The notes under the pieces were generated by a model, which did not search any database, was not told where the DNA came from, and saw only the letters and a program-made list of their open reading frames with translations. A DNA stretch of 64,000 nucleotides from Atkinsonella hypoxylon (Eukaryota; Ascomycota; Sordariomycetes; Hypocreales; Clavicipitaceae). The stretch is from contig JFHB01000030.1 in NCBI GenBank assembly GCA_000729835.1, forward strand, positions 124,001-188,000, written 5' to 3'. The translations under genes and the position numbers were made by a program. Shown piece after piece: positions 11,535-22,899 of this stretch; within the stretch, counting starts at the first letter, position 1, and every line of letters starts with the position of its first letter.

Positions 11535-11976
11535 ATGGAGTCCTCTCCGCCCGCACCGCCCGACAGCGAGCCCATGTACGGAGGCTACTCGCGCTTCGAG
11601 ATCGAGCTCGAGGTAAAAAAATGACGTCTCCCTCTTCTGTCTGCCCTGCCACTGAAAGAGAAAGTAAAAAAAAAAAAAAAAAAAAACCTGCTCTAACATG
11701 TGCTAGTTTGTGCAATCGCTCGCCAACCCATATTACCTCAACCACCTCGCGGCACAGAAGCTCCTCTCGCAGCCTGCCTTCATCGCCTACCTCGCCTACC
11801 TGCAGTACTGGACGAAGCCGCCGTACCTCAAGTACCTTACGTATCCCGGCCCGACGCTCAAGCACCTCGAGTTGCTGCAGCAGGAGCGTTTCCGGCAGGA
11901 CATCATGAGTCCCGATCTGGTGCAGAGGCTGGTGGAAGAAGAGATGAAGGCTGCTGTGCAGTGGCACAAGGAGTAA
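11535..11976 (+). CDS. MED31: Mediator complex subunit 31 (Soh1)
   Basis: Two exons (11535-11612, 11707-11976) encode 115 aa. The intron starts GTAAAA, contains a run of about 20 A, and ends GCTAG in phase 0. The protein carries the diagnostic Med31 core: FEIELEFVQSLANPYYLNHL, then a LQYW motif and PPYLKYLTYPG, at about residues 21-80. Med31 is a small conserved subunit of the Mediator middle module that links transcription factors to RNA polymerase II in the nucleus. Its length matches the family. It is convergent with the RNA polymerase III subunit gene, 140 bp away. Confidence 0.96.
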
Positions 11977-12116
11977 AGACATTTCCACTATCGCTAATAA
12001 CCCAGTTCGAAAAAGCGCTACAAGGAATTAAAAGATTAGGGAGAAAAAAAAAAAAAAAAGGAATAATGCGACAAACACTCTAGCCGCAGACCCAAATACG
12101 TACACACTAAACAACT

Positions 12117-12530
12117 TCAATTCTCCCTCCAGCGATTCCCACAAGTCATACACTTGAAGAAGCTCGTCATGGGCTCATCAGCACTACGAATCTGGACCTG
12201 GTAGAAAGCAGCCTCGTTGCCATCGCACCCATCGGCAGGACACTGGACGCGACCCTTCTGCGCATTATCCCATGCTCCCGGCCCGCCAAAGACGTCCTCC
12301 TTCTCCTTGTGCTCAAACGTGCGTCGCGAGAAGACGGGCTCGGTGATTGTGTGCTCGAAGGGACATGTGCGACACTCGAGGCGGTTGGTGCGCTGGCTTG
12401 TGAGAGAGACGGTGAGAATGTTGGCGCACTGGGGGCAGACTTGAGGATGTTGCAGGGTTAGTTTTTCGTGTTCCTAAGAGTCTTGTCTTATCTTGGCTGC
12501 GGGTTGCGGGGGCCACATACAGAGGAGCAT
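12117..12530 (-). CDS. RPC11: DNA-directed RNA polymerase III subunit RPC11/RPC10
   Basis: Two exons encode 110 aa. The first exon is only 10 nt (12521-12530) and encodes MLL plus one base; GTATGT opens the intron, a CTAAC branch site is visible, and exon 2 is 12117-12439. The junction restores MLLFCPQCANIL, the family start. The N-terminal zinc ribbon (CPQC ... CRTC) resembles RPB9. The C-terminal TFIIS-like ribbon has Cys pairs and the catalytic acidic hairpin in RSADEPMT, followed by FFKCMTCGNRW. This subunit supports RNA cleavage, termination and reinitiation by Pol III. The length matches the usual 108-110 aa. It is divergent with the ankyrin gene, 360 bp apart. Confidence 0.95.
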
Positions 12531-12890
12531 GGTGGTGAAGAGGCAGATGATGCCTCGAGTGATGACAGATGTAGCACTTGGGTCAGTTTCAATGCACGCC
12601 GTATTGCTGAGGGCAGCGAGTGTGAACGTGATGCGCGGCTATCGTAGGCGAGAGGAAGGTTGATTTTGCAACTGGCAGGCAGCTAGCTAGTTAGTTAGCC
12701 CTTGTCGACGACGTTCAAAGGGTGGGCCGGGCCCAGCTCATTCCAAAGCCAAACGGCCCGGGGTCTCGAAGTGTCATCCCAACCCACCACTGCACCGCCT
12801 ATTCTTTCTTACCCCTCCATGTGAATTCAAATTCAAATGCCCCTCCACAGCCCAGCACCAACCTCGCGACAGCAGAACCAAAAAACCACC

Positions 12891-13243
12891 ATGGCCGAAG
12901 AGCACGAGGTAAAACCAGCTCCCTCCCTCCAAATCTAAAGCACCAAAGTACCAAAGTACCAAAAAAAAAAAAAAGAAAGAAAGAAAAAAGAAAAAAGAAA
13001 CGCAGAAAGCTCACATCAAAAAGGGCGCCTCCACAAAGGAGCTCCTCATCGAAGCCTGCCGCCGCAACAACACCGACCTGCTCGCCGACCTCCTCGCCAA
13101 CAAGCCCGACCACGAAATCACCTCCCTGCTAAACGACACCACGACCGTAATGGGCAACCACCTCTACCACGAAGCCGCGTCCCAAGGAAACTGTAAGGAA
13201 CCAACCCCATGGGAAAGAAAGAAAGAACCCTTCCATACATACA

Positions 13244-13277
<34 letters not shown>

Positions 13278-13837
13278 CATGCATACATATATACATGCAT
13301 ACATGCATACATATATACATACATATACACATACATATATATTAGGAAAAAAAAAAAAAAAGAATAGCTACTAAACAGCACCAAAAAAAAAAAAAAAAGG
13401 ACGAGATAATAGATTTCCTGCTCGACCAGCCCTCGTTCGAATGCGACCCCGTCAACCGCCAGGAAGGCGACACGCCGCTCCACACCGCCATCCGCTGGCT
13501 CAACGCCGAGCCCCCCGCCCAGCGACCCTTCGGCAAGGCCCTCGTCGAGATGATGCTCGAGGCAGGCTCCGACCCGCGCGTCAAGAACAAGGGCGGCCTC
13601 ACGGCGCTGCAGCTCGTCGACCCCGGGAACGCGGACCTTCGCCAACTGATTCAGCAGCACGAGTATGCCAATCAGAATGCGGGCGATTTCATCACGGTGC
13701 CTTCCTCGAGTGCTGTCCAGACCAGTCCTGTCGCAGCCCAACACGAGAACGAGAGCGATGACGCCGAGTTTAGTGGGAGTGATGATGAGGACAGAGCGGA
13801 GTGGGAGAGGAGGAGAAAGGAGAAAGGGAGGGCGTGA
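12891..13837 (+). CDS. Small ankyrin-repeat protein (YGL242C-like)
   Basis: Three exons give 213 aa: 12891-12908 (18 nt), 13006-13192 and 13401-13837. The protein has ankyrin-type helices (HLYHEAASQGN then EIIDFLLDQP; GDTPLHTAIRW; KALVEMMLEAGSDPRVKNKGGLTALQL) at about residues 55-150, then an acidic, charged C-terminus. Ankyrin repeats bind proteins; the specific partner is unknown. Resemblance to yeast YGL242C is recalled, not searched. Intron 2 (13193-13400) holds a CATA-type microsatellite and two long A runs. For the phase-1 donor to read on as NYEIIDF, exon 3 must start at 13401, but the two bases before it are GG, not AG. This is either a non-canonical acceptor or a base error beside a 16-A homopolymer. 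Confidence 0.85.
13234..13343. repeat. CATA/ATAC microsatellite inside ankyrin-gene intron
   Basis: About 110 bp of tetranucleotide repeats (ACAT units with TATA and TGCA interruptions) lie in intron 2 of the ankyrin gene. Two A homopolymers follow at about 13347 and 13383. Confidence 0.95.
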
Positions 13838-14272
13838 ATTTTATCATCATTACTTTACTTCTTGTGTCATACATGGTACAATTTTTTTCTTATTTTTTCT
13901 TCATCATGGCAACACTCCCTCTCTCAGGACATAGGACATACGTGGTTGCTTTCACTTGTATTTTGACTCGCGGCCATCTGGTTTGGGCGGCCGGCTCGCG
14001 AGCATGATTCGGTTTGTCTTCTTTGGTCATAAAGGGCACAATAAACCAAGCGCTAGATCATATCGCGAGACAATGCAACAAATGTAAAAAAGCCTCACTA
14101 TTCACACTACAGGTTCTAGTCATACTGCAAAGAAAAATAAGGGTATATGATTCTAGGGGTTCCAGGCAATCGTTTCCATGCTTCATCACTCATCTCAAGC
14201 ATCTTCCCCACCGTGGCCAGCCAACAACACATCAACGCAATGCAAACCTCCCGAGATTTCAGCTTGCGCTCT
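13838..14272. other. Convergent intergenic region
   Basis: This lies between the 3' ends of the ankyrin and thaumatin-like genes. I see only T-rich untranslated sequence. Confidence 0.5.
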
Positions 14273-15559
14273 TCACAACATGACCAGCAACGCTACAAGT
14301 GAGGTTACTAGAGCGGCCGTCAGTCCGTTAGAGGGCCTTAGTGAACCGGCTGCGCCCTTGTCCGCTTCGATATAGGTAACATTTCGCAGTAGTTTCATAG
14401 ACCGTGTTGATAGCTTGCCACCACTTGCCAGTTCGAACAGTTCTTTGCCCAGTTGCCGCAAAATATTAGTCGATCGACCTGATGGACACATGACCACTTC
14501 CCAGCCTCCGCCTTTGGGAATGATGAATGTTGACTTTTGGTCATCAAAGGCGAAGCTATATGCATCCGGGCATACAGCCTTCACTGCCTTGCTGTAGCTC
14601 GACGGTTTGCATATGTTGGCATCATGGTACTTTCCGACGCAACAATCCTTGTCAGTCCGCAAAGCCGCACAGGCACTGTTGCATGGAGAGAATGCCGGCC
14701 GTTGAATGTTGTCATCGGGATAAGGGTATACGCCATCCCCAGGTTTCGTGGGGGGAAACGCAAGGTTAGGCCATGGACACCAGCTCTCCACACTGTTATT
14801 CGTTTCTTCTGGCTCCAGCGGCACAGGAAATGAATCATTGGCATAGTATATGCCTGTTTTGGCTTTGGAGTAGAGCCAGCCACTGGTCGCAATGCAGGCA
14901 CAGTTGGTCAGGTTTGGAGGAATATACGTAGTGTTCTTTGCAGGAATGTAATTGATGCCCATCGGCAAGTTGTAGCCATCTACCAGGGAAATGTCGTAGA
15001 AAGTTTGCATCCCACTTGTCCCACCGGCGAGATTGAATTCGGCAAGTGTTGCTGGAGTTGCTCCCTATCTTTTCGTCAGCTATTGCCGCACTTCTTTAGC
15101 AGCCCGAATAGGGTATCCTAGGATCCTACTTACACTGAACTCGCAGTCCAACTTGGAGAAGCAATCCCCTGTTTTGCACGCACAAGATTCGCCATTGACC
15201 GTGCAGTTTGTTCGTCCCCAGACTCGGCCCTGCCAATTTGATGCAACCCACAACGTCTTGTTCTTACCTGGCGCCAGCTCGAATCCCCCGGTACCAGGGC
15301 CAGTTCCGGACTGTGTGGCAATACCTGGCCAGATAGTAGTGTCGCATCTGTTGGTGACCACGAGCGGAACTTTGCCTTCCCAGTCTTCCGGCGGACCTCG
15401 TTTTGCTGGTGCACCTCGCTTGGTGTATCGGAAGAATTCCGCTTGCCAGTGATTTTGAACATTTGATGGTTTTCCGACGTGGGCCGCCGGAACAAGCGAG
15501 CCAAAGGTCACAAATATGAGTAGTAGTTGATTCATGGAAGTTGATGTATGAGATGCCAT
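14273..15559 (-). CDS. Secreted thaumatin-like protein, possibly GPI-anchored
   Basis: Two exons (15134-15559, 14273-15064) encode 405 aa; GTAAGT and GATAG ends join in phase 0. A signal peptide lies at about residues 9-26 (MNQLLLIFVTFGSLVPAA); the real start may be the second ATG at 15535. The thaumatin-like fold begins at VPLVVTNRCDTTIWPGIA and continues through GGFELAPGKNKTLWV, WQGRVWGRTNC, the Cys-rich CACKTGDC and FYDISLVDGYNLPM, with further Cys pairs to about residue 340. The Arg, Glu and Asp residues that line the acidic cleft in the family appear to be present. The C-terminal 17 residues are hydrophobic and preceded by Ser/Asn, as expected for a GPI signal. Fungal members act in or on the cell wall and some have glucanase activity; the activity here is not proven. 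Confidence 0.9.
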
Positions 15560-17248
15560 TTAGGGAAAGAGATGAGGGGAAACGGTGCAGCCAGATGTCT
15601 TCTCCCTCTTCCGGATTGTCCTTGAAGCTAGTGTTTCTGGCCACTCAAAAGTTTGGTGACCAACAGTCGTGAAAGCGCTGTATGTCCGTTGAGGGAGACG
15701 AAATAATAAAAGCGCCCGTCTGCTTCTAAGCAAAGGCTATGATGGCATTGCGCGCAACCTGATATTGGATCGCAGAGTGACTTTAAGGTGAAGGAGAGTT
15801 GCGTTCAGAAGAAGACGGGTTATTAGATATTCTAGTTGGATTCCGAGGTCGAGTGTGTTATAGGTGTAAGCGAGGTTTTCTCTCTCCCCCACCCCAGGGA
15901 CTAAAACAGCGCTACTGCGTCGATAGCAGCAATACTGATTTAGCCCTTGCTGATGTATCCTTGAACCAGAAGCGTCCTGTATTGAGAGACGCAAGCTAGG
16001 ATAGTATAGAGGGGAAGTCCACCTGGGAGGCCTCCTTATCTCAACAAGCAGCCGGAACTGGAGTCACTGATCTGTGATTCTGGAATTGCAAGTGCTAGCC
16101 CGTAACGAGGAAGCGAATGTATATCGAATTATGCTGCTGCAACAATAGAGGGAGAAATGCTTCGTTGGAAACGTCAACTGGTATGTATATCGAATTATGC
16201 TACTGCAGCAAGGAAGGAGAAATCGTGAAACAGGAAGAGACAATCGATGAAACGCCGGGGCCAGCAGGATGATCAAGGATACGATATGAGCGTGGTAAAC
16301 GTGGAGGTTGAAAGAATAAGCGCCGAGCAAGGCACCGGCTGTTGGGATCCAAGCATTTATTCCTACCGTACCCATCATGGCTATCTCAGGATGGAGGTAT
16401 AATGCAGGAGGGAGTGGCTGTCAGGCTCTCATTGGGAAGCCGCGACGGGGTTCAGGACAGGGTCCAGGACTAGGCTGCACGTTGTGCCATGTCACTGTGC
16501 CTTCTACCAGGCAGGTACCGAGGCAACGAGGGATTGCTTGGTACCATTCATTGGTGGCTGCGTTGGCTGCCAACTGGCAACAACACTAGAGCTCTTTTCC
16601 CCCATGTCCGCGGGTCCGCCAGTCTGACGTCATCTACGGTGCTCTGCTCGGGATGAATTATGCCACCCAAGGTGACGGGTCCCAAGAACGAAAAAGAGCC
16701 TGCCTGTTCATTAAGTACCCAGGTACCGTAATCATGCCGCCGCCGAGTCGACCAACAACACTAGGGCAACACTAGGGCAACACCAACGTATGTAGAGTCA
16801 ATTGTCTATCAGAATTGCAGCCGTTCTTGGCCTATGTTCGTAGGGCATTTCCCCAATCATTGCCATATGCTAAGCGTGATTGAATATCAGGCTGCCAAAA
16901 CGCTCGTCTCATCGTCAACCGTCTTCACCAGTCCTGTCGATCGCCTCCTCCACATCTTCTTTCCTCTTGTCGCTATCCTCAAAAATACTGACTTACTCAA
17001 AATCTGATATGCCAGCTGCCTCTAGCAAATCCAATTCGCCAGTCCTCAGGTACTAGCCTTCATAAGTCGCTGAATATTTTGCAAGGTATTAATCGATTTT
17101 TCTTGACACCCCGATCTTTTTAAAAAGACAAAAGGAAAAAAGACGAAAAGAAAAAAGAAAAAAAAAAGAAAAGTCAGCCGCTCCAGTGCAAGATAAACCA
17201 GTCTTTCTGGTCCCCTTCGTCACACGCTTGCTTGACCTTGTGCGATAT
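15560..17248. other. Gene-free stretch with short duplications
   Basis: I see no supported gene. It contains a 41-bp imperfect duplication at 16117 and 16183. The right end (about 17100-17248) is A-rich and is probably the 3' untranslated region of the Hsp70-like gene. Confidence 0.5.
16117..16223. repeat. Imperfect direct repeat, about 41 bp, two copies 66 bp apart
   Basis: The copies at 16117-16158 and 16183-16223 share ATGTATATCGAATTATGC, then a TGCTGCA-like and a GGAGAAAT segment. They differ at a few positions and by one base in length. Confidence 0.85.
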
Positions 17249-19726
17249 TTACCTGAAGCGAGCTCTGCATCTGCCCATGACTTCTCCTTGGCAAACCAGT
17301 TCGGCGCTGAATTCAGAGCCGTCGAGAGTCAAGTAAATGTCAAAGTAGACACGGTAAAAGGTGCCCTGAGGCGTGTCCATGCGCTCAAAGTCTTTCTCTA
17401 GGTTTTTACGTGACAGGTCAGAGGTGAGGGTGACGACTTCCTTGATGCCTGTTGGGGTTGTTAGTCGATTGACATATATTTGATCCAGGACAGAGATCAC
17501 TTACGAGGATCCTTGGTATATTCGGGACAAACATCATCATCACAAGCATACAGCACATCCTCATACATGAGTGTAGCCCCTGGAGCAACTTGTCGGAAGA
17601 AAGATACCTTGACGGGTTCTCCATTTTTGACTTTTTGACCCTTTTGCACGAAGATTTGCCGAGTGAATTTACAACGATCCTTTCCGTCCAGGGAGGGAAC
17701 ACGGTATGCCTCGGGATGATACCCCTCCTTGAAGGGCTGCAGAGTGCCCATGAGGTAGTGACGACGAGCCACGCGGTGAGTGATGACACGTTCTGTGATA
17801 CCTGCAGTTACGGCACCTTTGACAATGGCCGCCACCGAGTCCATGGGTCGAACGACCTTGGACTGGAATTGAGGAGGAACATGGAGCTTGATCTGCTGAA
17901 ACAGATACTCGGAAGCACCGAAACCACCGACGACCAGGATGTTTTGTAGCGTCCTGTTCTGGGCTTGAATGGCGATAATCTGGTTGCGCACGAGTTCGAG
18001 AATGCGGTTGACGACTGGTTCGAAACACTGCAGAATTTCCTCGTTGGTGAAAGTCATGTATCCTTCCTCGATGCTGGCTTCAGGAAATTCAGCCTCAATA
18101 CCAACATCCACAGCCCATTTCTGGCCATTGTTACGAAAATCGGCCTTGATTCTGTTCTCAAAGTCCATGATACACTTGGCGTAGACTCGACCAGCGGTCT
18201 TGGACCCATCGGGCAGTTTCATCTTTCTGATCTTGTTGCGAAGGATATTGCTGAAATTTCGATTCAATGCTGTTGAACCGCAAGAATCTCCGGATCCGGC
18301 AGTACATTCAGCGACAGTGAAGGGGTTCTCCTCTTCCACTTCGTAAGCGATCAAATCGACAGTACCACCACCGCAATCCACGATCAAGACGGCGTCATGC
18401 ACCTTGAGATTCAACAAGCCAGTCTTGGAGCAGAAAAGAGCAGCGGCTTCAGGCTCAGAAACCAGCGTCAGGCGGTTATCGTTCTCGTCGCGAAGGAAGC
18501 CTGCCTGGATGGCAGCAGCTCGGGTGGCGGCTTTGCCAGCATCATTCCAGATAGCGGGCACGGTAAGGTAGTATCGAATATTGCGCTCTTCACGGTTGAA
18601 TACCTCGCCAAGGGTCTTTTGTAGTGCTGATCGCATTGCCTGTCGAAGCTTGAATAGGTAGTCTGCGGCGACATCGATCTCGGACTTGCCAGGAGGCAGA
18701 GGCGGCAGGTTGATAGGGTCAATGTATGTGTTTCCGCTCAGCATCAGCTGCAGCTTAAACCACTCCACCTTTTGAACGCCGGGCTTAGGGTATCCTGTAG
18801 GCGCCAAAGCATCGGCAATGTCAGGGCCCCAACCTACAACCTTTTGATACTGATCATAGTAGAGGACTGTAGGGATCTATATCAAGCACGGAAATATTAA
18901 TTAATCGCAGGGATACAATGTGCTTTGAGACAGGCTGTCCCACCTTTTGCTTAGTATATGAACCAGCTCCCGGCCATTCTGTAATGATATCTTCTTTGGC
19001 TTGATTGTTCGTGGCAAAGGCGAATGCTACGCCGGAGAAAGTGGTACCCTAAAGTGAGCGGTTGTAAGCACATCTGGCCATCCCATCCGTTGTAGCTGAA
19101 GAACCGATAGGCAGACAGGCAGAATATCTGCCACGTCCCGGAATCGCACTCACGAAATCTATACCGACAATGAGCTGTGCCTTGTTCTTGCTTGCACCTT
19201 CAACTTCGGCGGCGGGGCTGGGTCGCCGGAATTGCTGCGCAATAGGACCTCCTTGGGAAGGGGGAGGACCAGGAGGATATCCTTGCTGGCCACCGAAGCC
19301 TGGAGGGGGACCTCCCGGGCCGCCTTGAGGGCCACCCATGAGAGGAGGACCCTGGCCCATTGGAGCCATGTTTGGTGGAGGATATCCCACCGGTGTGCCG
19401 GTGTTGATGGGAGGCGGACCTCCGGCCATTTGACTCGGCGGGGTGCGATTGCTGCCCGGGTGAGGCGAGGCACGATCCCCAGGACCGCCAGGCGGACCAG
19501 GAGGATAGTTGGCGCTGTAGCTGGGAGGACGGTTCATGGCGAGACTGGCTGAGGAGGACGACGCGCCGATGGGCGGCGTGTGCCCTGGCAGCGCGATGTG
19601 GTGTTGAGATAATTGGCCTGGAGGAGGGGTACTGGCAGAATGGGCCCCGTCGGTGGTCTGGATGCTTGCGGTTGACTTGCGTTTTCCGAACCCGAGGCCT
19701 TTCAGGCGGGAGTTCATAGAACTCAT
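17249..19726 (-). CDS. Hsp70-family ATPase with proline/glycine-rich N-terminal extension
   Basis: Four exons (19154-19726, 18944-19048, 17505-18876, 17249-17448) encode 749 aa; all junctions are in phase. Residues 1 to about 180 are Pro/Gly/Ser-rich and disordered. The ATPase fold then begins with IVGIDFGTTFSGVAFAF (phosphate 1), continues through RYYLTVPAIW, the phosphate 2 motif DCGGGTVDLIAYEV, and the adenosine motif LVVGGFGASEYLF. The remaining 200 residues do not look like the canonical Hsp70 substrate-binding domain or lid, and no EEVD end is present. The family resembles the HSPA12-like branch common in filamentous fungi. It is probably a cytosolic ATPase; chaperone activity and clients are unknown. 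The first splice site falls inside the DFGTTF motif. Confidence 0.92.
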
Positions 19727-21154
19727 ATGGAAGGAGTGAAGACAACACGAGGCGTATGAGAAAGTCCGTCCACGGTAGACGGGAGAAGAAAAGGGTTGAG
19801 AAAGAAAAGAAAGGAGAAGAAGAGGATCAGGGCAAGGACTGGGCCAGCACGGCGTGCGCGCTCGTGCTTCCGCCAAGGCAGAGAGTGGCAGAGAGGCAGA
19901 CCAGTTTTCGAGAGTACCTAGGTAGGTAGGTAGTACGTACATGTACCAGGTAGGTAACTAGGTAGGTAGGTAGGTAATTATCCGAATTCCAGACGGATGT
20001 CAAGCAGCCGCAAAAGCCAGGATGGACAGAGCGGGGAAGGCCTCTGCAGCCGAGTAAGGACAGCTGTATGTAGCGTCGACTACTGGATAGATAGGTAGAT
20101 ACCTAGATATGAAGCCCAGGCCGGCTTGAGGAGTATGTTTCACTCTAGGTAGGTAGGTACCTGCATATTACGTATTACGTACAGGTACCTACACGCGCAG
20201 CCAGCGGATTTTTTGCAGCAGCGACTAGGCCCAAACCGGAATCCGTACCTCCCTACACGAAAATGTATGCAAAGGTACTTTGTTAGCTTCCCAAAATACA
20301 GAATTGGGCCGTGGGAAAACTGTCGCAAGCGACGACGCAGAAGTCACGCATGTCTTGTGCGTGTTTCCAAAGGTCGCGAAGGCACAGAAGGGCACGGAGA
20401 ACTCAGCCCTAGTGGTAGAGTAGCGACGCAATTGCTGCGAACATAAAAGGAGGAGAGGAGCCTGGGAAGAGAAGATAGGGGCAGAGGTTGAGACCTTCGA
20501 GCAGGAGCACCTACCTAGTATCAATCTCTCCACGACCTCACCGTCCCTCGGTCCTCACTCCGTCATACATAATTCCATAAAGACTTGATAGCTAGGGTCT
20601 AGTGCTTGGAGGTATTAGTCCCTGTGCTTCCCCTTTCTCTTCTAAGCTTTTCTTTCTATCTAATGTGCGTAGTTCTGCTAACTATTAGGCCGGGTCTGTG
20701 CAGACTTGATCAATAAAGTCGCCAACATTAGTATCGTGTGTTTTCGCAAACTACTCTTTGCCCAGATCGTACTGCACATCTTACACATCTATACTGCTAA
20801 TAACGGTGTTCAGCAGAATCTCGACGCCGCCGCAAACCCCCGCTCAGAGAGCACCAGCCTAAGCGACTCATAGCTTGGTCGTAAGCTGGCTAATTTGTCC
20901 AAATGCGTAGGAGCAAGAACCATATTACGTTGCTGCTTCCTATACCTTGTTTAAGTCCGCGACAGGTGCATAGCTGGAAGGAAATAACATTATCCTAAAG
21001 TTGTTATACAATTAATATCTGGTAGAAGTTAGTTTGCAATAAGCTCAGAAGAAAGATACGTAGAACGTAAAGAATTGCAGCAGCTACGCTAGAACAATGG
21101 CCCGCTCGCACCCAGCTCTAGCTAGTCTTTTCCCATCTTGTTCCTAATTCCAGG
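19727..21154. other. Gene-free stretch with GGTAGGTA repeats
   Basis: The left part is the leader and promoter of the Hsp70-like gene. No supported gene follows; 20570-21150 is AT-rich. Confidence 0.5.
19915..19976. repeat. GGTA-type short repeat cluster
   Basis: GGTA/GTAC units are repeated in two blocks upstream of the Hsp70-like gene, with a further block near 20144-20163. Similar TACCTAGG words recur at about 3680, 50540-50720 and 60040. Confidence 0.85.
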
Positions 21155-21505
21155 TCAGGTAGTAACGTCACTGGGGAGTATCCCCCTGAAGACCGAACCT
21201 CTTAGAATTAGGTCTTGTATCCGTTTGGACAGAAATGTCGTGAGATGACTCGCACTAGATACTGAAGTGAGGAACTTACCTAGCCTGTCTGAGGGCTGGC
21301 CTTTCTTCAGCAATTCCTTGCGTTGCTCATCTTCCGTTACCACTTGTTCATACCAGCCTTTGGTAAGGTCCTGAAGGCCAAAGTTGGTGGACACGCCGCC
21401 ATCATCCGCGGAGCAAGCGACAGAATGGCAAGCCTGATCAGAAGACGAAGAATCGGAACGAACACGCAAGTCACTTGGCTGATCAGGCTCGTTTAGGAAC
21501 TTCAT
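21155..21505 (-). CDS. Hypothetical protein, possibly a partial gene
   Basis: An open frame of 116 aa, hydrophilic, with an acidic middle and a helix-like charged segment (VVTEDEQRKELLKKGQ). A good donor site (CTAG then GTAAGT, at about 21279) interrupts it. The true gene may therefore splice there and end elsewhere, but I could not find a convincing next exon. I do not recognise the family. The surrounding DNA is AT-rich and gene-poor, so this may be a remnant. Confidence 0.3.
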   Translation of the reverse strand: MKFLNEPDQPSDLRVRSDSSSSDQACHSVACSADDGGVSTNFGLQDLTKGWYEQVVTEDEQRKELLKKGQPSDRLGKFLTSVSSASHLTTFLSKRIQDLILRGSVFRGILPSDVTT

Positions 21506-22899
21506 TGGTAAGTCTCCCTCATCTCACCGGAAATTCACGCGCGCCACGCCGTTGCGCGACCTCTTCAGTACCAGTGACTCCTCGCTTGTATTTATTGAAT
21601 GGACGTGGGATTCCATAGCTTTAGATCTAATACTTTGAGTCTCAGGAATCTCGTCGACCGGTAACTTCTTTGAACCCTCCAAGGCGGGAAGTCAATGAAA
21701 ACCTTTTTAGCATATCCTTGTTGCGGCATTGGATAGTCTTTATTCTCTTATACATCAGATAAACCTTTTGTATTTATCCCAACTTTCTATCCCTTTCATC
21801 CACAACCCATCATCATCAGCCCTTTTTCGAGGAGATGAAAGTGGCCAATGGGGCTTTGCGGGATGTTATCTTGTTGATAGAATTGGTTTGAGACATCTTG
21901 ATGAGCAGCGAGACGGGTAGCCGAAGAAAGCTTAAAGGAAGAATGAAAAAGGCAGTGTATTTTTCCTGGCAATGTCTTTCTACAGGTTCCGGTATGTAAA
22001 GGCACGCTACAGTTCAAGTATTGTGTCTATGAGGCGACCTTTGATTTGAGCAGAAACAAGCCAGCGTTATATATATATCCCACTCCTTTTCGAGACAACG
22101 ACATTTGGCTGACATTTGGCTGACATTTGGCTGCTGACATTATACTGCAAGCCTCATGCTCATAGAGGTTACATCAAAGCAAGGATTATCTCCCACAAAA
22201 TAATCTAATCATGAAACACCTCGAATCCTGTGGGCAAACAACTCTAGAACCTAGGAAGTTGATGGGCGGGGGAAGATAGACAACGCACCTCCAAGCTATC
22301 AAGCAGCGGACTGCGTGAATTCATTTCCTTCTTACTTTCCTCAGTCCACCGGACTATGCCTGTGAGCAGTGGCTGAGGTATGTTTGGTCTAAGGTTCTCA
22401 TCCAGTTGTTCCCGTGCATATCAGCCGATTTTCGTTTCGATATACTCCGTACCGACCAATAAATCTCTGCAAGGCACGTCACAGTTCCTGGTTCGGTCGT
22501 CAGCCATCAGCCATCAGCCGTCAGACGTAGGCTATCAGCTATCAGTCAGTCACAAGGTTGGGGACATTTAAAGCGGTACAGGAAAATCATTTGTCCTTTT
22601 GCCGGAGGTACGAAACATTATGATATCGCTACAAGCTTAGGAGACGCAGTACTGACAACCAAGCTGAGTGCGTGGTCGCCTGCCCTTTGCCTTTTGAATC
22701 GAGACTAGAGGAGGTAGCACATGTGGTTGGTGTTTTTTGGGCGCGGCCGAAATGCACCATCTATAAACCGGATTGGGGAGGGGGCGCAGCGAAAGACAAG
22801 GCTGGTCGGAGCTCGTCAATGTTTCCCCGGATCTCGCCGCACCCCTTATCCCTAAATATTCGTAATTGAGCATGGAAATAGACGGTTACCACTTCCGCT
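21506..22899. other. Gene-free stretch
   Basis: I see no supported gene. It holds an 11-bp tandem repeat at 22100-22132 and CAGCCATCAG-type short repeats at about 22500-22550. Confidence 0.5.
22100..22132. repeat. Tandem repeat, 11-bp unit x3
   Basis: GACATTTGGCT is repeated three times exactly. Confidence 0.9.

Noticed and set aside
13234..13343. CRISPR-like array
   Set aside because: Simple tetranucleotide microsatellite without spacers, in a eukaryotic intron.
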